A stretch of DNA of 38,952 nucleotides from Methylococcaceae bacterium (GTDB lineage Bacteria > Pseudomonadota > Gammaproteobacteria > Methylococcales > Methylomonadaceae). Shown piece after piece: positions 15,265-24,895 of this stretch (position 1 is its first letter; each line of letters begins with the position of its first letter). The position numbers were made by a program, and so were the translations under genes. Under the pieces are notes generated by a model that had not been told where the DNA came from, ran no database searches, and saw only the letters and a program-made list of their open reading frames with translations. The stretch is from positions 1-38,952 of the forward strand of contig JAKIVF010000016.1 in NCBI GenBank assembly GCA_021647145.1, given 5' to 3'.

Positions 15265-17559
15265 ATGGTTTATAACGTTAGATTGATTGTGCTTGTATTG
15301 ACGGGGTTTTTGAGTTTGGATGTACATGCGCAAATTTCTTTTGACTTTAACAACCAAGTTGAAGATCTTTTAAATAAAATGACTTTGGAGGAAAAGGTAG
15401 GTCAGATGACTCAGATCACCTTGGAGGTGTTGTCGAAAACAAAAGAGGATAAAGGATCCTTACATACGCTGGAGGAAGTTAAGCTTAAACAGGCCTTGAT
15501 CGATTACCATGTTGGATCTATATTAAACGTTTGGGATGCTTCGTTTCATTTGGAACACTGGCAGCGCGTGATTACGGACATACAGGATGTGGCGACTAAA
15601 GAGACACGTCTTGGAATTCCGATAATTTACGGTATTGACGCGGTTCATGGGCATCACTATTTGCGCAATGCCACAATATTTCCACATAATCTTGCCTTGG
15701 CAGCAACCTGGGATATTAAGCATGTTAAGACCAGTAATAAGATCACAGCTTTAGAAACTAGAGCGTCTGGAGTGCCATGGAATTTTTCGCCAGTATTGGA
15801 TGTCGCTCGTAATCCTCTTTGGTCGCGATTTTTTGAGACCTTTGGTGAAGATACCTATCTGGTGACAGAAATGGGTCGTGCGGCTACGCTAGGATTGCAA
15901 GGTGATAGTACTGATTTACAACCAGGAATTGTTGCTGCTACGGCAAAGCATTTTATAGGATACAGTGCACCGCTAACAGGAAAAGACCGGACACCTGCCT
16001 GGATTCCTGAAGGTGTTTTGCGTGAATATTTTTTACCACCATTCAAAGCTACTATTGATGCGGGGATAAAAACTATCATGGTTAATTCTGCCGAGATTAA
16101 TGGTGTACCTGTACATTCTAGTCACTCGCTGTTAACCGGTTTACTTCGGGACGAACTGGGGTTTAAAGGAGTCGTTGTTACTGATTGGGAAGATGTGATA
16201 AAACTTCACAAAGTGCATCGCGTGGCTGCCACCGAAAAGGAAGCCGTAAAAATAGCTGTTCTGGCAGGTATTGATATAAGTATGACTCCTTTCACCCTCA
16301 CATTTTATGATTACTTGGTGGAATTGGTTCGTGAAGGTGAAATATCAGAAGATAGGATCGATGAGTCTGTGCGGCGAATTCTCAAATTAAAATTTGATAT
16401 GGGGTTGTTTGATAACCCTTATCCTAATCCTGAGCTTGCAGAAGGTGTTGCGCAGGCGAGTTCTCATAAAGCCAGTCTTGCTGCCGCACAAGATGCTATG
16501 ACTCTACTTAAAAACGATCAAGATCTACTTCCGCTTTCTAAGCAAGCCAGTATTTTGTTAACGGGGCCGGGTGCGGCATCTTTACCACCCCTGTACGGTG
16601 GCTGGAGTTATACTTGGCAAGGTGTGGAGGAATCTTTTTATCCGAAAAATACACACAACTTGTTACAAGCAATGCGTGCTTTACTTGGAAAAAATCTGGT
16701 TAAATATGAGCCGGGTGTCTCTTATTCAGAGTCAATTGATATTAGTGCTGCTGTCGCTGCTGCAAAGAATGTTGATGTGGTTGTAGTGGCTATTGCAGAG
16801 AAACCTGCAGTTGAACAACCCGGAATTATTGAGAGCCTGGATCTTCCAGAGGCACAACTTCAACTTGTTAAAGCTTTGCAATCGACAGGTAAGCCGGTTG
16901 TATTGGTATTGATGGAGAATAGACCTCGGATAATTAGAGAGATAGAAAAAAACTCTCAGGCTATTTTGATGGCGTATCTTCCAGGTATGTTTGGTGCAGA
17001 AGCGATTGTTGATGTGTTATTTGGAGATGTGAATCCCAATGGAAAATTACCTTTTACTTATCCTCGCTATTCGGGGTCTCTGGAGAACTATGATTATAAG
17101 GGCTCAGAACAGCAGACTTTTGCTGATACATGGACAGCTTATAATCCGCAGTGGCCGTTTGGTTACGGACTGAGTTATACAACATATAAATATAGTCATC
17201 TTAAATTGGATAAAGCGGAGATGTATCCAGATGATGTGCTAAATGTTTCGGTAACGGTAACTAACACAGGGGAAAGGGCAGGGAAAGAATCTATACAACT
17301 TTATGTCAGTGATTTGTTTGCTTCTGTAACGCCAGCGGTAAAAAAACTTAGGCGTTTTACTAAGATTTCTCTCGAACCAGGAGAATCGAAAACTGTTGAG
17401 TTTGAATTGCGTAAAGAAGACCTTTCTTTTATTGGGAGGAACAATAAGCCAGTTCTAGAACCAGGAGGCTTTGAAATTAAAGTCGGAAAATTGAAATCAG
17501 GTTTTGTTGTTAAAGCCACTGAAGAAAATAGTTTTTGGGGAAAGCTTTTAGGGGGTTAA
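15265..17559 (+). CDS. bglX: Secreted GH3 beta-glucosidase (BglX-like)
   Basis: This 764-residue glycoside hydrolase family 3 enzyme removes terminal glucose from beta-glucosides. It has a signal peptide (about 1-22, cleavage after VHA), so it acts in the periplasm or outside. The TIM-barrel domain starts with NKMTLEEKVGQM, has GIDAVHGHHY and AKHFIGY for sugar binding, and carries the nucleophile D307 in VVVTDWEDV. A second alpha/beta domain (about 400-600) and a C-terminal Fn3-like domain (NTGERAGKESIQLYVSD, about 660-745) follow, as in BglX. It is followed after 106 bases by an SGLT-type symporter, which would import the released glucose. The acid/base residue cannot be fixed by eye. Confidence 0.93.
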   Translation: MVYNVRLIVLVLTGFLSLDVHAQISFDFNNQVEDLLNKMTLEEKVGQMTQITLEVLSKTKEDKGSLHTLEEVKLKQALIDYHVGSILNVWDASFHLEHWQRVITDIQDVATKETRLGIPIIYGIDAVHGHHYLRNATIFPHNLALAATWDIKHVKTSNKITALETRASGVPWNFSPVLDVARNPLWSRFFETFGEDTYLVTEMGRAATLGLQGDSTDLQPGIVAATAKHFIGYSAPLTGKDRTPAWIPEGVLREYFLPPFKATIDAGIKTIMVNSAEINGVPVHSSHSLLTGLLRDELGFKGVVVTDWEDVIKLHKVHRVAATEKEAVKIAVLAGIDISMTPFTLTFYDYLVELVREGEISEDRIDESVRRILKLKFDMGLFDNPYPNPELAEGVAQASSHKASLAAAQDAMTLLKNDQDLLPLSKQASILLTGPGAASLPPLYGGWSYTWQGVEESFYPKNTHNLLQAMRALLGKNLVKYEPGVSYSESIDISAAVAAAKNVDVVVVAIAEKPAVEQPGIIESLDLPEAQLQLVKALQSTGKPVVLVLMENRPRIIREIEKNSQAILMAYLPGMFGAEAIVDVLFGDVNPNGKLPFTYPRYSGSLENYDYKGSEQQTFADTWTAYNPQWPFGYGLSYTTYKYSHLKLDKAEMYPDDVLNVSVTVTNTGERAGKESIQLYVSDLFASVTPAVKKLRRFTKISLEPGESKTVEFELRKEDLSFIGRNNKPVLEPGGFEIKVGKLKSGFVVKATEENSFWGKLLGG

Positions 17560-17665
17560 TAAATATATTTTTTAAAGCATGTATCAAAGGTAACTAATTT
17601 TTTTAGGTTTAAGCAACTTTGTGTAGTTTCGACATTTTGCGTGAGAACATTTTTTGGGGGTTACA

Positions 17666-19297
17666 TTGTCCTTATTAGAAGGTATTGATTGGGTCGTTAT
17701 TGCTGCGTATTTTATGGTGATTTTTGGTGTTGCTTTTTGGGCTACACAAAGTGAAAAATCAACTCGTAACACTTCTGCTGGTTATTTTCTGGCAGGACGT
17801 AATGTTGGCTGGTTTGTAATTGGGGCTTCACTTTTTGCATCTAATATTGGTTCAGAGCACTTGATTGGATTAGCTGGAACCGCAGCTGCTAGCGGTGTTG
17901 CTGTCGGGCAGTTTGAACTTTTGGCATCGGTTATTCTACTTTTACTGGGGTGGGTTTTTGTACCTTTTTATATTCGCAGTAGCGTATTTACCATGCCTGA
18001 ATTTCTGGAAAGGCGGTATTCATCAGCAGCGCGATGGTATCTAGCAGTTATCTCCATTATTGGTTATGTGCTGACAAAAATTTCGGTGACAATTGCTGCT
18101 GGTGGAATCGTATTCGAATCGCTGATGGGAATCGATTTTTGGACAGGTGCCTTAGTTACTGTGGTTACAACTGGCATTTATACTATTTTTGGTGGACTGC
18201 GTGCAGTTCTGTACACAGATTTGGTGCAAATGTTTGTATTGATCGGAGGGTCTCTGGCAGTAACCGTTATTGGGTTGGATAAGCTAGGCGGCTGGGATGT
18301 GTTATACCAGACTGCAGGTAGTGGTTTTTTCGATATGTGGAAACCTATGACGGATCCGGATTTCCCTTGGACAGGCATTGTATTTGGAGCGCCGATTCTA
18401 GGCGTATGGTATTGGTGTACAGATCAGTTTATTGTACAACGTGTGTTGTCAGCCAGTAATATAGATCAGGCTCGGCGTGGGACAATTTTTGCGGGTTATC
18501 TCAAGTTGCTCCCACTTTTTATATTCGTCATACCAGGGGTTATTGCGTATTCACTAGCGCAAAAGGGTTTTCTGCAATTAGATCAGCCTGATCAGGCATT
18601 ACCAACTTTGATTGGCGTGTTATTACCAGCCGGACTTAAAGGCTTAGTAGTCGCTGGGCTTCTGGCTGCACTTATGAGCTCATTGTCGTCCGTATTTAAT
18701 TCATGTTCGACCTTGGTAACATGGGATATCTATAAAAAATTCCATCCGGAAGCATCCGAACGCCAACTAGTTTTTGTTGGCCAGGTTTCTACTGTTGTGC
18801 TTGTAGCATTAGGTTTAGCATGGATACCGATGATGAAATTTATATCCAGCCAGCTTTATCATTATCTACAGAGCGTGCAAGCGTATATTTCACCACCTAT
18901 CGCAGCAGTATTTCTTATCGGTATTGTATGGCGGCGAGTTAACGCCCAAGGGGCGATATCATCATTAATTGCTGGTTTTGTACTCGGCATGGGGCGCTTA
19001 GCTGCGGAATTGTGTAAAGATACCCTAACAGGTTGGTTATATTGGTATGCAGACATTAATTTTCTGCACTTTGCAGTATTACTGTTTATCGTGTGTTCAT
19101 TGATCCTTATCATCGTTAGTTTGATGACACCGGAACCCGATGCAAAGAAATTAGTAGGGCTTACGTTTTCAACTGCTGATGGCATTTCCGGTTCACAGAA
19201 GGGAGCTGATAATACTTGGCTACGCAAGGATGCTTGGTTGTCAGTGGTCTTGTTAACTTGTTTGGGTTTGATATGGATTTATTTTAGTAATAATTAG
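17666..19297 (+). CDS. SGLT-type sodium/sugar symporter
   Basis: This is a sodium:solute symporter of about 543 residues with around 14 membrane segments. Early landmarks are SAGYFLAGRNVGW and GASLFASNIGSEHLIGLAGT, typical of the SGLT branch rather than PutP or proline carriers. FTMPEFLERRY and YTIFGGLRAVLYTD follow. It moves sugar into the cytoplasm with sodium. The start is read as TTG at 17666 because a GGGGG ribosome site lies just upstream; an in-frame TTG at 17654 would overlap that site. It most likely forms a transcription unit with the upstream GH3 enzyme. Glucose or galactose are likely substrates, inferred from family and neighbour. Confidence 0.88.
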   Translation: MSLLEGIDWVVIAAYFMVIFGVAFWATQSEKSTRNTSAGYFLAGRNVGWFVIGASLFASNIGSEHLIGLAGTAAASGVAVGQFELLASVILLLLGWVFVPFYIRSSVFTMPEFLERRYSSAARWYLAVISIIGYVLTKISVTIAAGGIVFESLMGIDFWTGALVTVVTTGIYTIFGGLRAVLYTDLVQMFVLIGGSLAVTVIGLDKLGGWDVLYQTAGSGFFDMWKPMTDPDFPWTGIVFGAPILGVWYWCTDQFIVQRVLSASNIDQARRGTIFAGYLKLLPLFIFVIPGVIAYSLAQKGFLQLDQPDQALPTLIGVLLPAGLKGLVVAGLLAALMSSLSSVFNSCSTLVTWDIYKKFHPEASERQLVFVGQVSTVVLVALGLAWIPMMKFISSQLYHYLQSVQAYISPPIAAVFLIGIVWRRVNAQGAISSLIAGFVLGMGRLAAELCKDTLTGWLYWYADINFLHFAVLLFIVCSLILIIVSLMTPEPDAKKLVGLTFSTADGISGSQKGADNTWLRKDAWLSVVLLTCLGLIWIYFSNN

Positions 19298-19468
19298 ACT
19301 TTATAATCTAAAATGGCTATATTTTTCGCGGTTAAGAATATTATATCTGGTGAGATGAAATTGGTTCATGGTTTTATGAAGAAGCTTGGAAAAAAATATG
19401 CAGAATAGTTGTTGATAGGATTATAGACATTATCAAGTGTTATTCTTTGTCACTTTTAATTACCCCTA

Positions 19469-20683
19469 CTAGGACTCCTGATTTGTAGCTTTAATATATT
19501 CTATCCACTGCAAAGCTTCTTTTTTAGATTTGCTATATTGAGTGGCTTGTTTAAATGATTTCTCAGCCTGTTTGGTGTTGTTTAATTCAAAATAGCTCAT
19601 CCCAAGCAATAAATAAGTAGACCCTTTGTCTTTCAACCCTCCTTTGCTAATGGCTTTGGTTAAAGAACTGACGGCTTTGTTCCATTCTTCTTGCGCTGCA
19701 TGGATTGACCCTAGTTGTTGATATAAACTCCCTTTGCTGTCAAGTTTAGATGCGGTTTCTAAAGCATTGATTGCAAATTTAAACTCTTTTGCCATCCTCC
19801 AAGAGTTTGCTAAAGTTTCCCAGTTTTTTGAAGTGTGCTTAATATTTTTTTTCTTAAGCTCATGATCTAATAACTTTGCAGATTTATAAGGTACGCCTGT
19901 ATATAAAAAAAGGTTTGCAAGTTCTAGAATCTCTTTTTCACTGCTAAGCAGTTCTTTTTTATAGGCTAGTTGTTGAATAGATAAGGCTTTTTTATATTGT
20001 TTTAGTTGCTGGTAGACAGATGATAGTTGTGTCCAATACTGTTTTTTATCTGGATAGAGGCGAACCAATGTTTTTAAAACTTCTGCTGCAGACCTGTAGT
20101 TTTCAAGCTGATAATATAAAGCCAGATTTAACTGGTACCACGATTCAACAGGTTTTTTTGATTGAGTAATTGCTTTTTTAATATAGGGTAGGGCTTTACG
20201 ATAGCGCTTAAGTTGGGCGTATGCATTGGCGACCAAAGCATTTAACTCTGCACTGGCTGCGTCTGAATTTGAATCTTCAGCTAACCAGGGTTTCAAGGTT
20301 TTAATGGCTTTTGTATACTGCTCTGTTGCCATATAAAGTTGCCCCAAGTTAAGTAGGGCTTGCTGTTGCTGGGTTTCAGGTAATATATTTAAAGCTATGC
20401 ACTTAGACAAAGTATTACTTGCCTTTTTATATTGACTATTTATGGCGTATAAAGAAGATAAGCTTCGTAATGTAATGGCTTGACCATAGCTTTTAGCTTT
20501 AACTTTTGCGAGGATTCCTTTTAAATTTTCTTCCGCTTGCTGATATGATTTTTTTGAGATTAGCAACTCGGTTTTTTCTAACTTTTTATATAGCCACTCG
20601 GGTATCGTCGGGGATTTGTTTTTTGCCAATACCTGACTATTAAGTAAAGAAAGGAATATAATTAGGGTCAATAAGCGAGTCAT
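19469..20683 (-). CDS. TPR-repeat periplasmic protein of TonB2 operon
   Basis: This 404-residue protein has a short signal peptide (about 1-20, ending VLA) and about eight to ten tetratricopeptide-like helical repeats. Recurrent alanines and tyrosines appear in patterns such as LYMATEQYTKAIKTLKPWL and LGMSYFELNNTKQAEKSFKQA. TPR proteins act as protein-protein scaffolds. It is the last gene of a six-gene TonB2-type operon, and its ATG overlaps the tonB stop by four bases. Proteins of this kind accompany TonB2 clusters in marine gammaproteobacteria; the exact job is not settled, perhaps contact with the TonB complex in the periplasm. Confidence 0.85.
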   Translation of the reverse strand: MTRLLTLIIFLSLLNSQVLAKNKSPTIPEWLYKKLEKTELLISKKSYQQAEENLKGILAKVKAKSYGQAITLRSLSSLYAINSQYKKASNTLSKCIALNILPETQQQQALLNLGQLYMATEQYTKAIKTLKPWLAEDSNSDAASAELNALVANAYAQLKRYRKALPYIKKAITQSKKPVESWYQLNLALYYQLENYRSAAEVLKTLVRLYPDKKQYWTQLSSVYQQLKQYKKALSIQQLAYKKELLSSEKEILELANLFLYTGVPYKSAKLLDHELKKKNIKHTSKNWETLANSWRMAKEFKFAINALETASKLDSKGSLYQQLGSIHAAQEEWNKAVSSLTKAISKGGLKDKGSTYLLLGMSYFELNNTKQAEKSFKQATQYSKSKKEALQWIEYIKATNQES

Positions 20684-21321
20684 CTTTGTTTTTTTAATTC
20701 TAATATTTTTGTGCCTGTTGCGACAATTGCGACTCCATTTCTAATTTGGGGTTTAAATTTCCAGCGTTTAACCGCACGTTTTAAACAATATTCTTTCATT
20801 ACATTTTTGGGTTGGCTTTTGAGTATTTTAACATCCGTAACGGACCCCTCTTTGGAAATAGTTAAGAAAAGCTTAATAATTCCGCCTTTTCGTTTGGCTT
20901 CCGCACTCAAAGGGCAGCGCGGTTGAGTTACTGACAAAGGAATAAGGTTGCTACTTATTTTCCTAGAGCCCATTTTTATGGATAAACCGGATAATAGCGA
21001 ACCGCCAAAGCGACTGGTTTGCAAAGGAATATCCAAATTAGGCATATCCATTTGAGGTGTATTATTTTGTGAAACCTGGGCTTGTTGCATCTGCATTTTA
21101 GGAGGAGGAGGGCGTTTTTCGGGTGGAGGAGGTTTGTCTGGTCTGTTTCTGTCTTTTGTTTGCAACTTAGTATCTCGCTTTAAGCGAACAAACTCTGTCA
21201 TATGAACAGGGTCTGTATTTTCAAAACTCATTTGGTTATTACTGATCATCATTTGCATTAGCCAAAACAGAGCCAATGATATAACCATTCCTGATAAGAG
21301 CGAGAGTGAAATGGTTTTCAC
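20680..21321 (-). CDS. tonB: TonB-family energy transducer (TonB2 type)
   Basis: This 213-residue protein has one N-terminal membrane helix (about 5-26), a proline- and lysine-rich spacer (DKPPPPEKRPPPPKMQ, about 61-75), and a C-terminal TonB domain (about 125-210). The C-terminal domain reads GGIIKLFLTISKEGSVTDVK and ends in AVKRWKFKPQIRNG. TonB carries proton-motive energy from ExbB/ExbD to outer-membrane receptors. The short spacer is typical of TonB2. It overlaps exbD and the TPR gene by four bases each, so the genes are co-translated. No TonB-dependent receptor is nearby, so it probably serves receptors encoded elsewhere. Confidence 0.92.
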   Translation of the reverse strand: MKTISLSLLSGMVISLALFWLMQMMISNNQMSFENTDPVHMTEFVRLKRDTKLQTKDRNRPDKPPPPEKRPPPPKMQMQQAQVSQNNTPQMDMPNLDIPLQTSRFGGSLLSGLSIKMGSRKISSNLIPLSVTQPRCPLSAEAKRKGGIIKLFLTISKEGSVTDVKILKSQPKNVMKEYCLKRAVKRWKFKPQIRNGVAIVATGTKILELKKQR

Positions 21322-21731
21322 TTTGATTCAGATTCTGTTGCAATTGATGCATTCATAATCCCTGCTAAGCGGATTTGATCCATCACGAGTGTCAAGTCTT
21401 TAACTTTGGCATCTTTATCGGCAGCAATAACGACTGAACCTAATGGCTGTTCTGCATGTAAGCGAGAAACATTGGCTCTTACTGCGCGAATATCAATCTG
21501 TCTTTTATCTATCCAGACATCTCCATTAGGTTTAATAGCAACAATAATGTTCCCTTGTTCTTTACGGGTGGCTGTTTGAGCTGAAGGGCGGTTAACATCA
21601 ATCCCCGATTCTTTGACGAAAGAGGTGGTAACAATAAAGAAAATTAACATGATGAATACGATGTCCAGCATCGGTGTCATGTCAATATCTGCTGTTTGTT
21701 CGTTACTGGAACGATTGGTTCTGCGACGCAT
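21318..21731 (-). CDS. exbD: ExbD biopolymer transport protein
   Basis: This 137-residue ExbD/TolR protein has one membrane helix (about 17-40) that includes DMTPMLDIVFIMLIFF, with the conserved proton-path aspartate in MLD. A small periplasmic domain follows. ExbD sits in the ExbB pore and turns proton flow into TonB motion. It lies two bases after exbB and overlaps tonB by four bases. The IVAIKPNGDVWIDKRQ segment is the usual ExbD periplasmic start. Confidence 0.95.
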   Translation of the reverse strand: MRRRTNRSSNEQTADIDMTPMLDIVFIMLIFFIVTTSFVKESGIDVNRPSAQTATRKEQGNIIVAIKPNGDVWIDKRQIDIRAVRANVSRLHAEQPLGSVVIAADKDAKVKDLTLVMDQIRLAGIMNASIATESESK

Positions 21732-21733
21732 AA

Positions 21734-22246
21734 TTAATGATAATGTAATAAATCAGTTAAATAATGAGTTTCTTTACTCGCTTTTTGCTCGATCAGTTTA
21801 CTAAAATAAAGCCCTGCTATCGCAATGACCATACCTGCCATAGTCGGTATGGTTGCTTGAGAAATCCCAGAGGCCATGGCTCTGGCATTTCCTGAGCCGG
21901 TAATCGCCATCACATCAAAGACATGGATCATCCCTGTTACTGTACCTAACAGTCCGAGTAGAGGGCATAAGGCTATTAGCATTTTAATAATAGGAATTGT
22001 TTTTTCCATATTAATTTTTGCTTCTGAAATAATGCATTGGCGAATAAAGAGGGCTGAATGAGATTGTTTATCTGATCGGTCTTCCCATTCCTGTACTAGA
22101 TGCTGGCGTTGAGCAGGGTATGTTAATTTAAAATAGAAAAGCCTTTCGGCAATTAAAGTCCATAGGCAGAAAGAGGTCCATAGAATGACCCATAAGACAT
22201 TTCCGCCTGAGATTAAAAACTGGTGTATGGTTGAGAACAAATCCAT
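21734..22246 (-). CDS. exbB: ExbB/TolQ proton channel (ExbB2)
   Basis: This 170-residue MotA/TolQ/ExbB protein is the short ExbB2 type. It has three membrane helices: about 15-35, 83-110 (IALCPLLGLLGTVTGMIHVF) and 125-150. The conserved PLLGLLGTVTGM motif lines the proton channel. It powers TonB together with ExbD. A second, longer ExbB-like protein is encoded just upstream, as in Vibrio TonB2 systems, where both are needed. The two genes are two bases apart. Confidence 0.94.
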   Translation of the reverse strand: MDLFSTIHQFLISGGNVLWVILWTSFCLWTLIAERLFYFKLTYPAQRQHLVQEWEDRSDKQSHSALFIRQCIISEAKINMEKTIPIIKMLIALCPLLGLLGTVTGMIHVFDVMAITGSGNARAMASGISQATIPTMAGMVIAIAGLYFSKLIEQKASKETHYLTDLLHYH

Positions 22247-22248
22247 GA

Positions 22249-23574
22249 TTATTTTTCTAATCGACGACTTATTAACCCTGCTGTCTGTTCATCTAATATT
22301 TGTACTAGCATTCGACTTCGGGATGCCACTAAACTATGTAAAAAAAGCAAAGGGATTGCGACACAAAGACCTAACATTGTTGTAACTAACGCCTGGGAAA
22401 TACCATTTGCCATTAGTTTAGGATCGCCCGTACCAAACAAGCTAATGGACTGGAAGGTGGCTATCATACCTGTAACCGTACCCAACAGACCTAACAAAGG
22501 TGCTACAGCGGCTAATAATTTAATCATCGACAAACCTTTTTCCAGGATAGGGATTTCTCGGGTAATGGCTTCATCAAGAACTAACTCTAAATTTTCTGTA
22601 TTAACGGATTCTTTTTGTTCCGCAGCAATAAAAATGCGACCTAAAGGGTTATCTGATGAAGCATCTGATGACCCAAGTTGAGTGGTCATTTTATTTCCAA
22701 TTAAGGTTAAAGTAACCCACCGAAAAATTGCGTAGATAAATCCAGCGGCTCCCATAATCAGAATAATATATCCAATAATCCCACCTTGATTTATACGTTC
22801 TAAAGGATTAGGTGCCTGAATCAGCATACCTAGAATAACACCTCGAGTTGGGTCAATCCCCATATTAACAGGGCCAGTTGTTGCTTCTGAGAGATCAGAT
22901 GCCATTGATAAATACTTGCTTTCAGGCTGTTTTGCTAAAAGATTAAGTCGGGATGTGTCAGGTAAAAATTCTAGATATTTCCCATCAGCTAAGGCGTTAA
23001 ATGCACCAATGCGAATAACCTTTGCTTCCTGAAGGTTACCAGCAGCCTGAATTTGTGTTGTAAAATGAACGACTTTTCCAGATTCAGTCATTTCATGTTG
23101 CAAGGTATACCATAAGGTTTCAAGTTGGGCTATGGTGGGTAGAGCTTTGCTATTTGCAATAGAATCTAGTTTATCTGCTCGCCCTGGAAACTGGGCGGAC
23201 ACTAAGGATTGGCTCAAATCAGCTTTTAAATCCCTTGCCGCTTGTTTAGCAACACCAAATAATTCACCTAAAACGCCACTTCGATTTTTAAGTTCGGTTT
23301 CTAACAAGGTAAGTTCTTCTTCATTAGAATCTAAATGAGTTTTTAACTGCTGACTTAAATGTTCTTGCTTTTCCAATGTGGCAAGCGCTGCTTGTAATAA
23401 ATGTTGCTGTTTATTTTTATCTGCAAGAAATTGTGATTCACGAGATTTGTTAATCCTTGCTTCTATGCCTTGCGTTTTTTTAACCTCTCTTAATAATTGA
23501 TCTAGGCCAAGATGATCTGCAAAAGCTGAAGAGGTGATGATAAGAAATGAGGATAGGAGTATAAGGTTTTTCAT
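22249..23574 (-). CDS. TtpC-like ExbB-family protein with long periplasmic arm
   Basis: At 441 residues this is much longer than ExbB. It has a signal peptide (about 1-19), a periplasmic region with coiled-coil segments (about 40-110) and a beta-rich part (about 160-245), then a C-terminal TolQ/ExbB domain. That domain carries GIIGYIILIMGAAGF (first helix) and PLLGLLGTVTGMIATF (about 365). The layout is that of TtpC, which is required with ExbB2, ExbD2 and TonB2 for iron uptake in Vibrio. It overlaps the DUF3450 gene by four bases and lies two bases before exbB. Periplasmic contact with DUF3450 or TonB is inferred. Confidence 0.9.
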   Translation of the reverse strand: MKNLILLSSFLIITSSAFADHLGLDQLLREVKKTQGIEARINKSRESQFLADKNKQQHLLQAALATLEKQEHLSQQLKTHLDSNEEELTLLETELKNRSGVLGELFGVAKQAARDLKADLSQSLVSAQFPGRADKLDSIANSKALPTIAQLETLWYTLQHEMTESGKVVHFTTQIQAAGNLQEAKVIRIGAFNALADGKYLEFLPDTSRLNLLAKQPESKYLSMASDLSEATTGPVNMGIDPTRGVILGMLIQAPNPLERINQGGIIGYIILIMGAAGFIYAIFRWVTLTLIGNKMTTQLGSSDASSDNPLGRIFIAAEQKESVNTENLELVLDEAITREIPILEKGLSMIKLLAAVAPLLGLLGTVTGMIATFQSISLFGTGDPKLMANGISQALVTTMLGLCVAIPLLFLHSLVASRSRMLVQILDEQTAGLISRRLEK

Positions 23575-24344
23575 TGACCTGCCTCCGCTGAAGGGATTGG
23601 AAGGGAGAGCATGTTAGGCGCAGTTTCCTTACGAGCAACACGAAGTCCTTTGCGAATGGCATTTTTATAATCAGTTGATAAGACCTGCCACTTATTTTGT
23701 TCTTTATTCCAGTATCCAGTTTCACTTCCATCAAAATGTTGATAATACAAAGCCACTCTACCTAAGCGTAAGAAATCTACAGAGCTTGTTATCCCATTTA
23801 AGGTTAGATCTGAGCGATAGGCTTCAATTGTATTTCCATAATCATTTTCTACTTGATAGGCTTCTAAAATGCGTCGAAATTTTTCAGCATTGGTTACATC
23901 TGCTCTAACAACCATTGTTTTTAGCTTATCTAATCGTTTCTTTCTTTCTTCGGGTAAAAAAGGTAAATCTAATGAAACAAACTTTTCTAAGCTATCAAGC
24001 ATACGTAGAATAAGAGGAACAATTTCACGCTGCGTATTTTCAATTTCGTTTAACTGTTGATTTAAAGAGACTTTCTCAGCTTTTTGTGAAGTCACTAAAT
24101 CCTGTAAATGTTTATTATAGGTGACTAAGGTATCTATCTGATGAGTACTTATTCTGTACTCTTCCAACATCTTTTGTGTTTTTTCACTTATCGAATCAAT
24201 TTTTTTTTGAGACTGGATGGCCGCATTATTAGTTGCTGTTTCTACATTAATGGCGGCATTTAAAGGTTCAGCAGAGGCAGGGAATGAAGATAAGCTAATA
24301 GTAGTAATAATCAGGTATTGAAAATGGCGCGGGGAAAGAGGCAT
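23571..24344 (-). CDS. DUF3450 periplasmic protein of TonB2 operon
   Basis: This 257-residue protein has a signal peptide (cut near SAEP, about 24-27) and a long helical hairpin (about 35-115) with many Gln, Lys and Glu, matching DUF3450. The C-terminal half (GYWNKEQNKWQVL, then AIRKGLRVARKETAPN) is also family-like. The function is not known in detail; it is found almost only at the head of TonB2-type operons and probably works with the TtpC-like arm. It overlaps the next gene by four bases. Confidence 0.88.
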   Translation of the reverse strand: MPLSPRHFQYLIITTISLSSFPASAEPLNAAINVETATNNAAIQSQKKIDSISEKTQKMLEEYRISTHQIDTLVTYNKHLQDLVTSQKAEKVSLNQQLNEIENTQREIVPLILRMLDSLEKFVSLDLPFLPEERKKRLDKLKTMVVRADVTNAEKFRRILEAYQVENDYGNTIEAYRSDLTLNGITSSVDFLRLGRVALYYQHFDGSETGYWNKEQNKWQVLSTDYKNAIRKGLRVARKETAPNMLSLPIPSAEAGQ

Positions 24345-24376
24345 GTATCTTCCTGTCTTAAAGGGTTTTTAGATGA

Positions 24377-24895
24377 TTAATGAATATTACTTTGGTCTGA
24401 AAACCAGGTAATAAGTTCCTGTTCGTTAATAGTACCTAGATGTTTTATTTTTTTATTGTTTTTTTCAAAAAAGTAAGTGAGAGGGAGTTCTCCCCTCCAT
24501 TTTTTGCCAACCTCGGCATGTAAACGTGCAGTGTTTCTGTCAGCAAAAACCCATTTTTCAACATTTTGAAGGTTTTTTGAAGCTAAAATTGTATTAAGCC
24601 TTTCTTCATCTAAAAAAGGATCTGTTGAAATCGTAACAAGACCCACATCAGGATGTTTTTTTATTAACTTGCCTAATAATGCCAGTTCTTTCATACAATA
24701 ACCACAAGTTTCTGACCAAAAAGCAATAATATAGGGCTGGTTGGTATGTTTTTTTTGTATTTGTTGAAAAGAACCTTGTCTAAACGGCATAATAGATGTC
24801 TCATTAGCTGATGAAACACTCATTGTAGTGTTTAACAGTATTATAAATAAAGCTATAACGCTAGTGTTGAAGCTACTTAAACTGATTTTATTCAT
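24377..24895 (-). CDS. Exported thioredoxin-like protein (TlpA type)
   Basis: Read from the ATG at 24893-24895 the protein has 172 residues: a hydrophobic export or anchor segment (about 10-29) and a thioredoxin fold with a CxxC active site, C64-G-Y-C67, in FWSETCGYCMKEL. GELPLTYFF supplies the cis-proline region (LPLTYF). Such proteins reduce or oxidise periplasmic cysteines. An upstream TTG at 24970 would add 25 residues but spoil the export signal, so the ATG is preferred. It lies 32 bases before the DUF3450 gene on the same strand and may share its transcript. A link to cytochrome or receptor maturation is possible but unproven. Confidence 0.85.
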   Translation of the reverse strand: MNKISLSSFNTSVIALFIILLNTTMSVSSANETSIMPFRQGSFQQIQKKHTNQPYIIAFWSETCGYCMKELALLGKLIKKHPDVGLVTISTDPFLDEERLNTILASKNLQNVEKWVFADRNTARLHAEVGKKWRGELPLTYFFEKNNKKIKHLGTINEQELITWFSDQSNIH

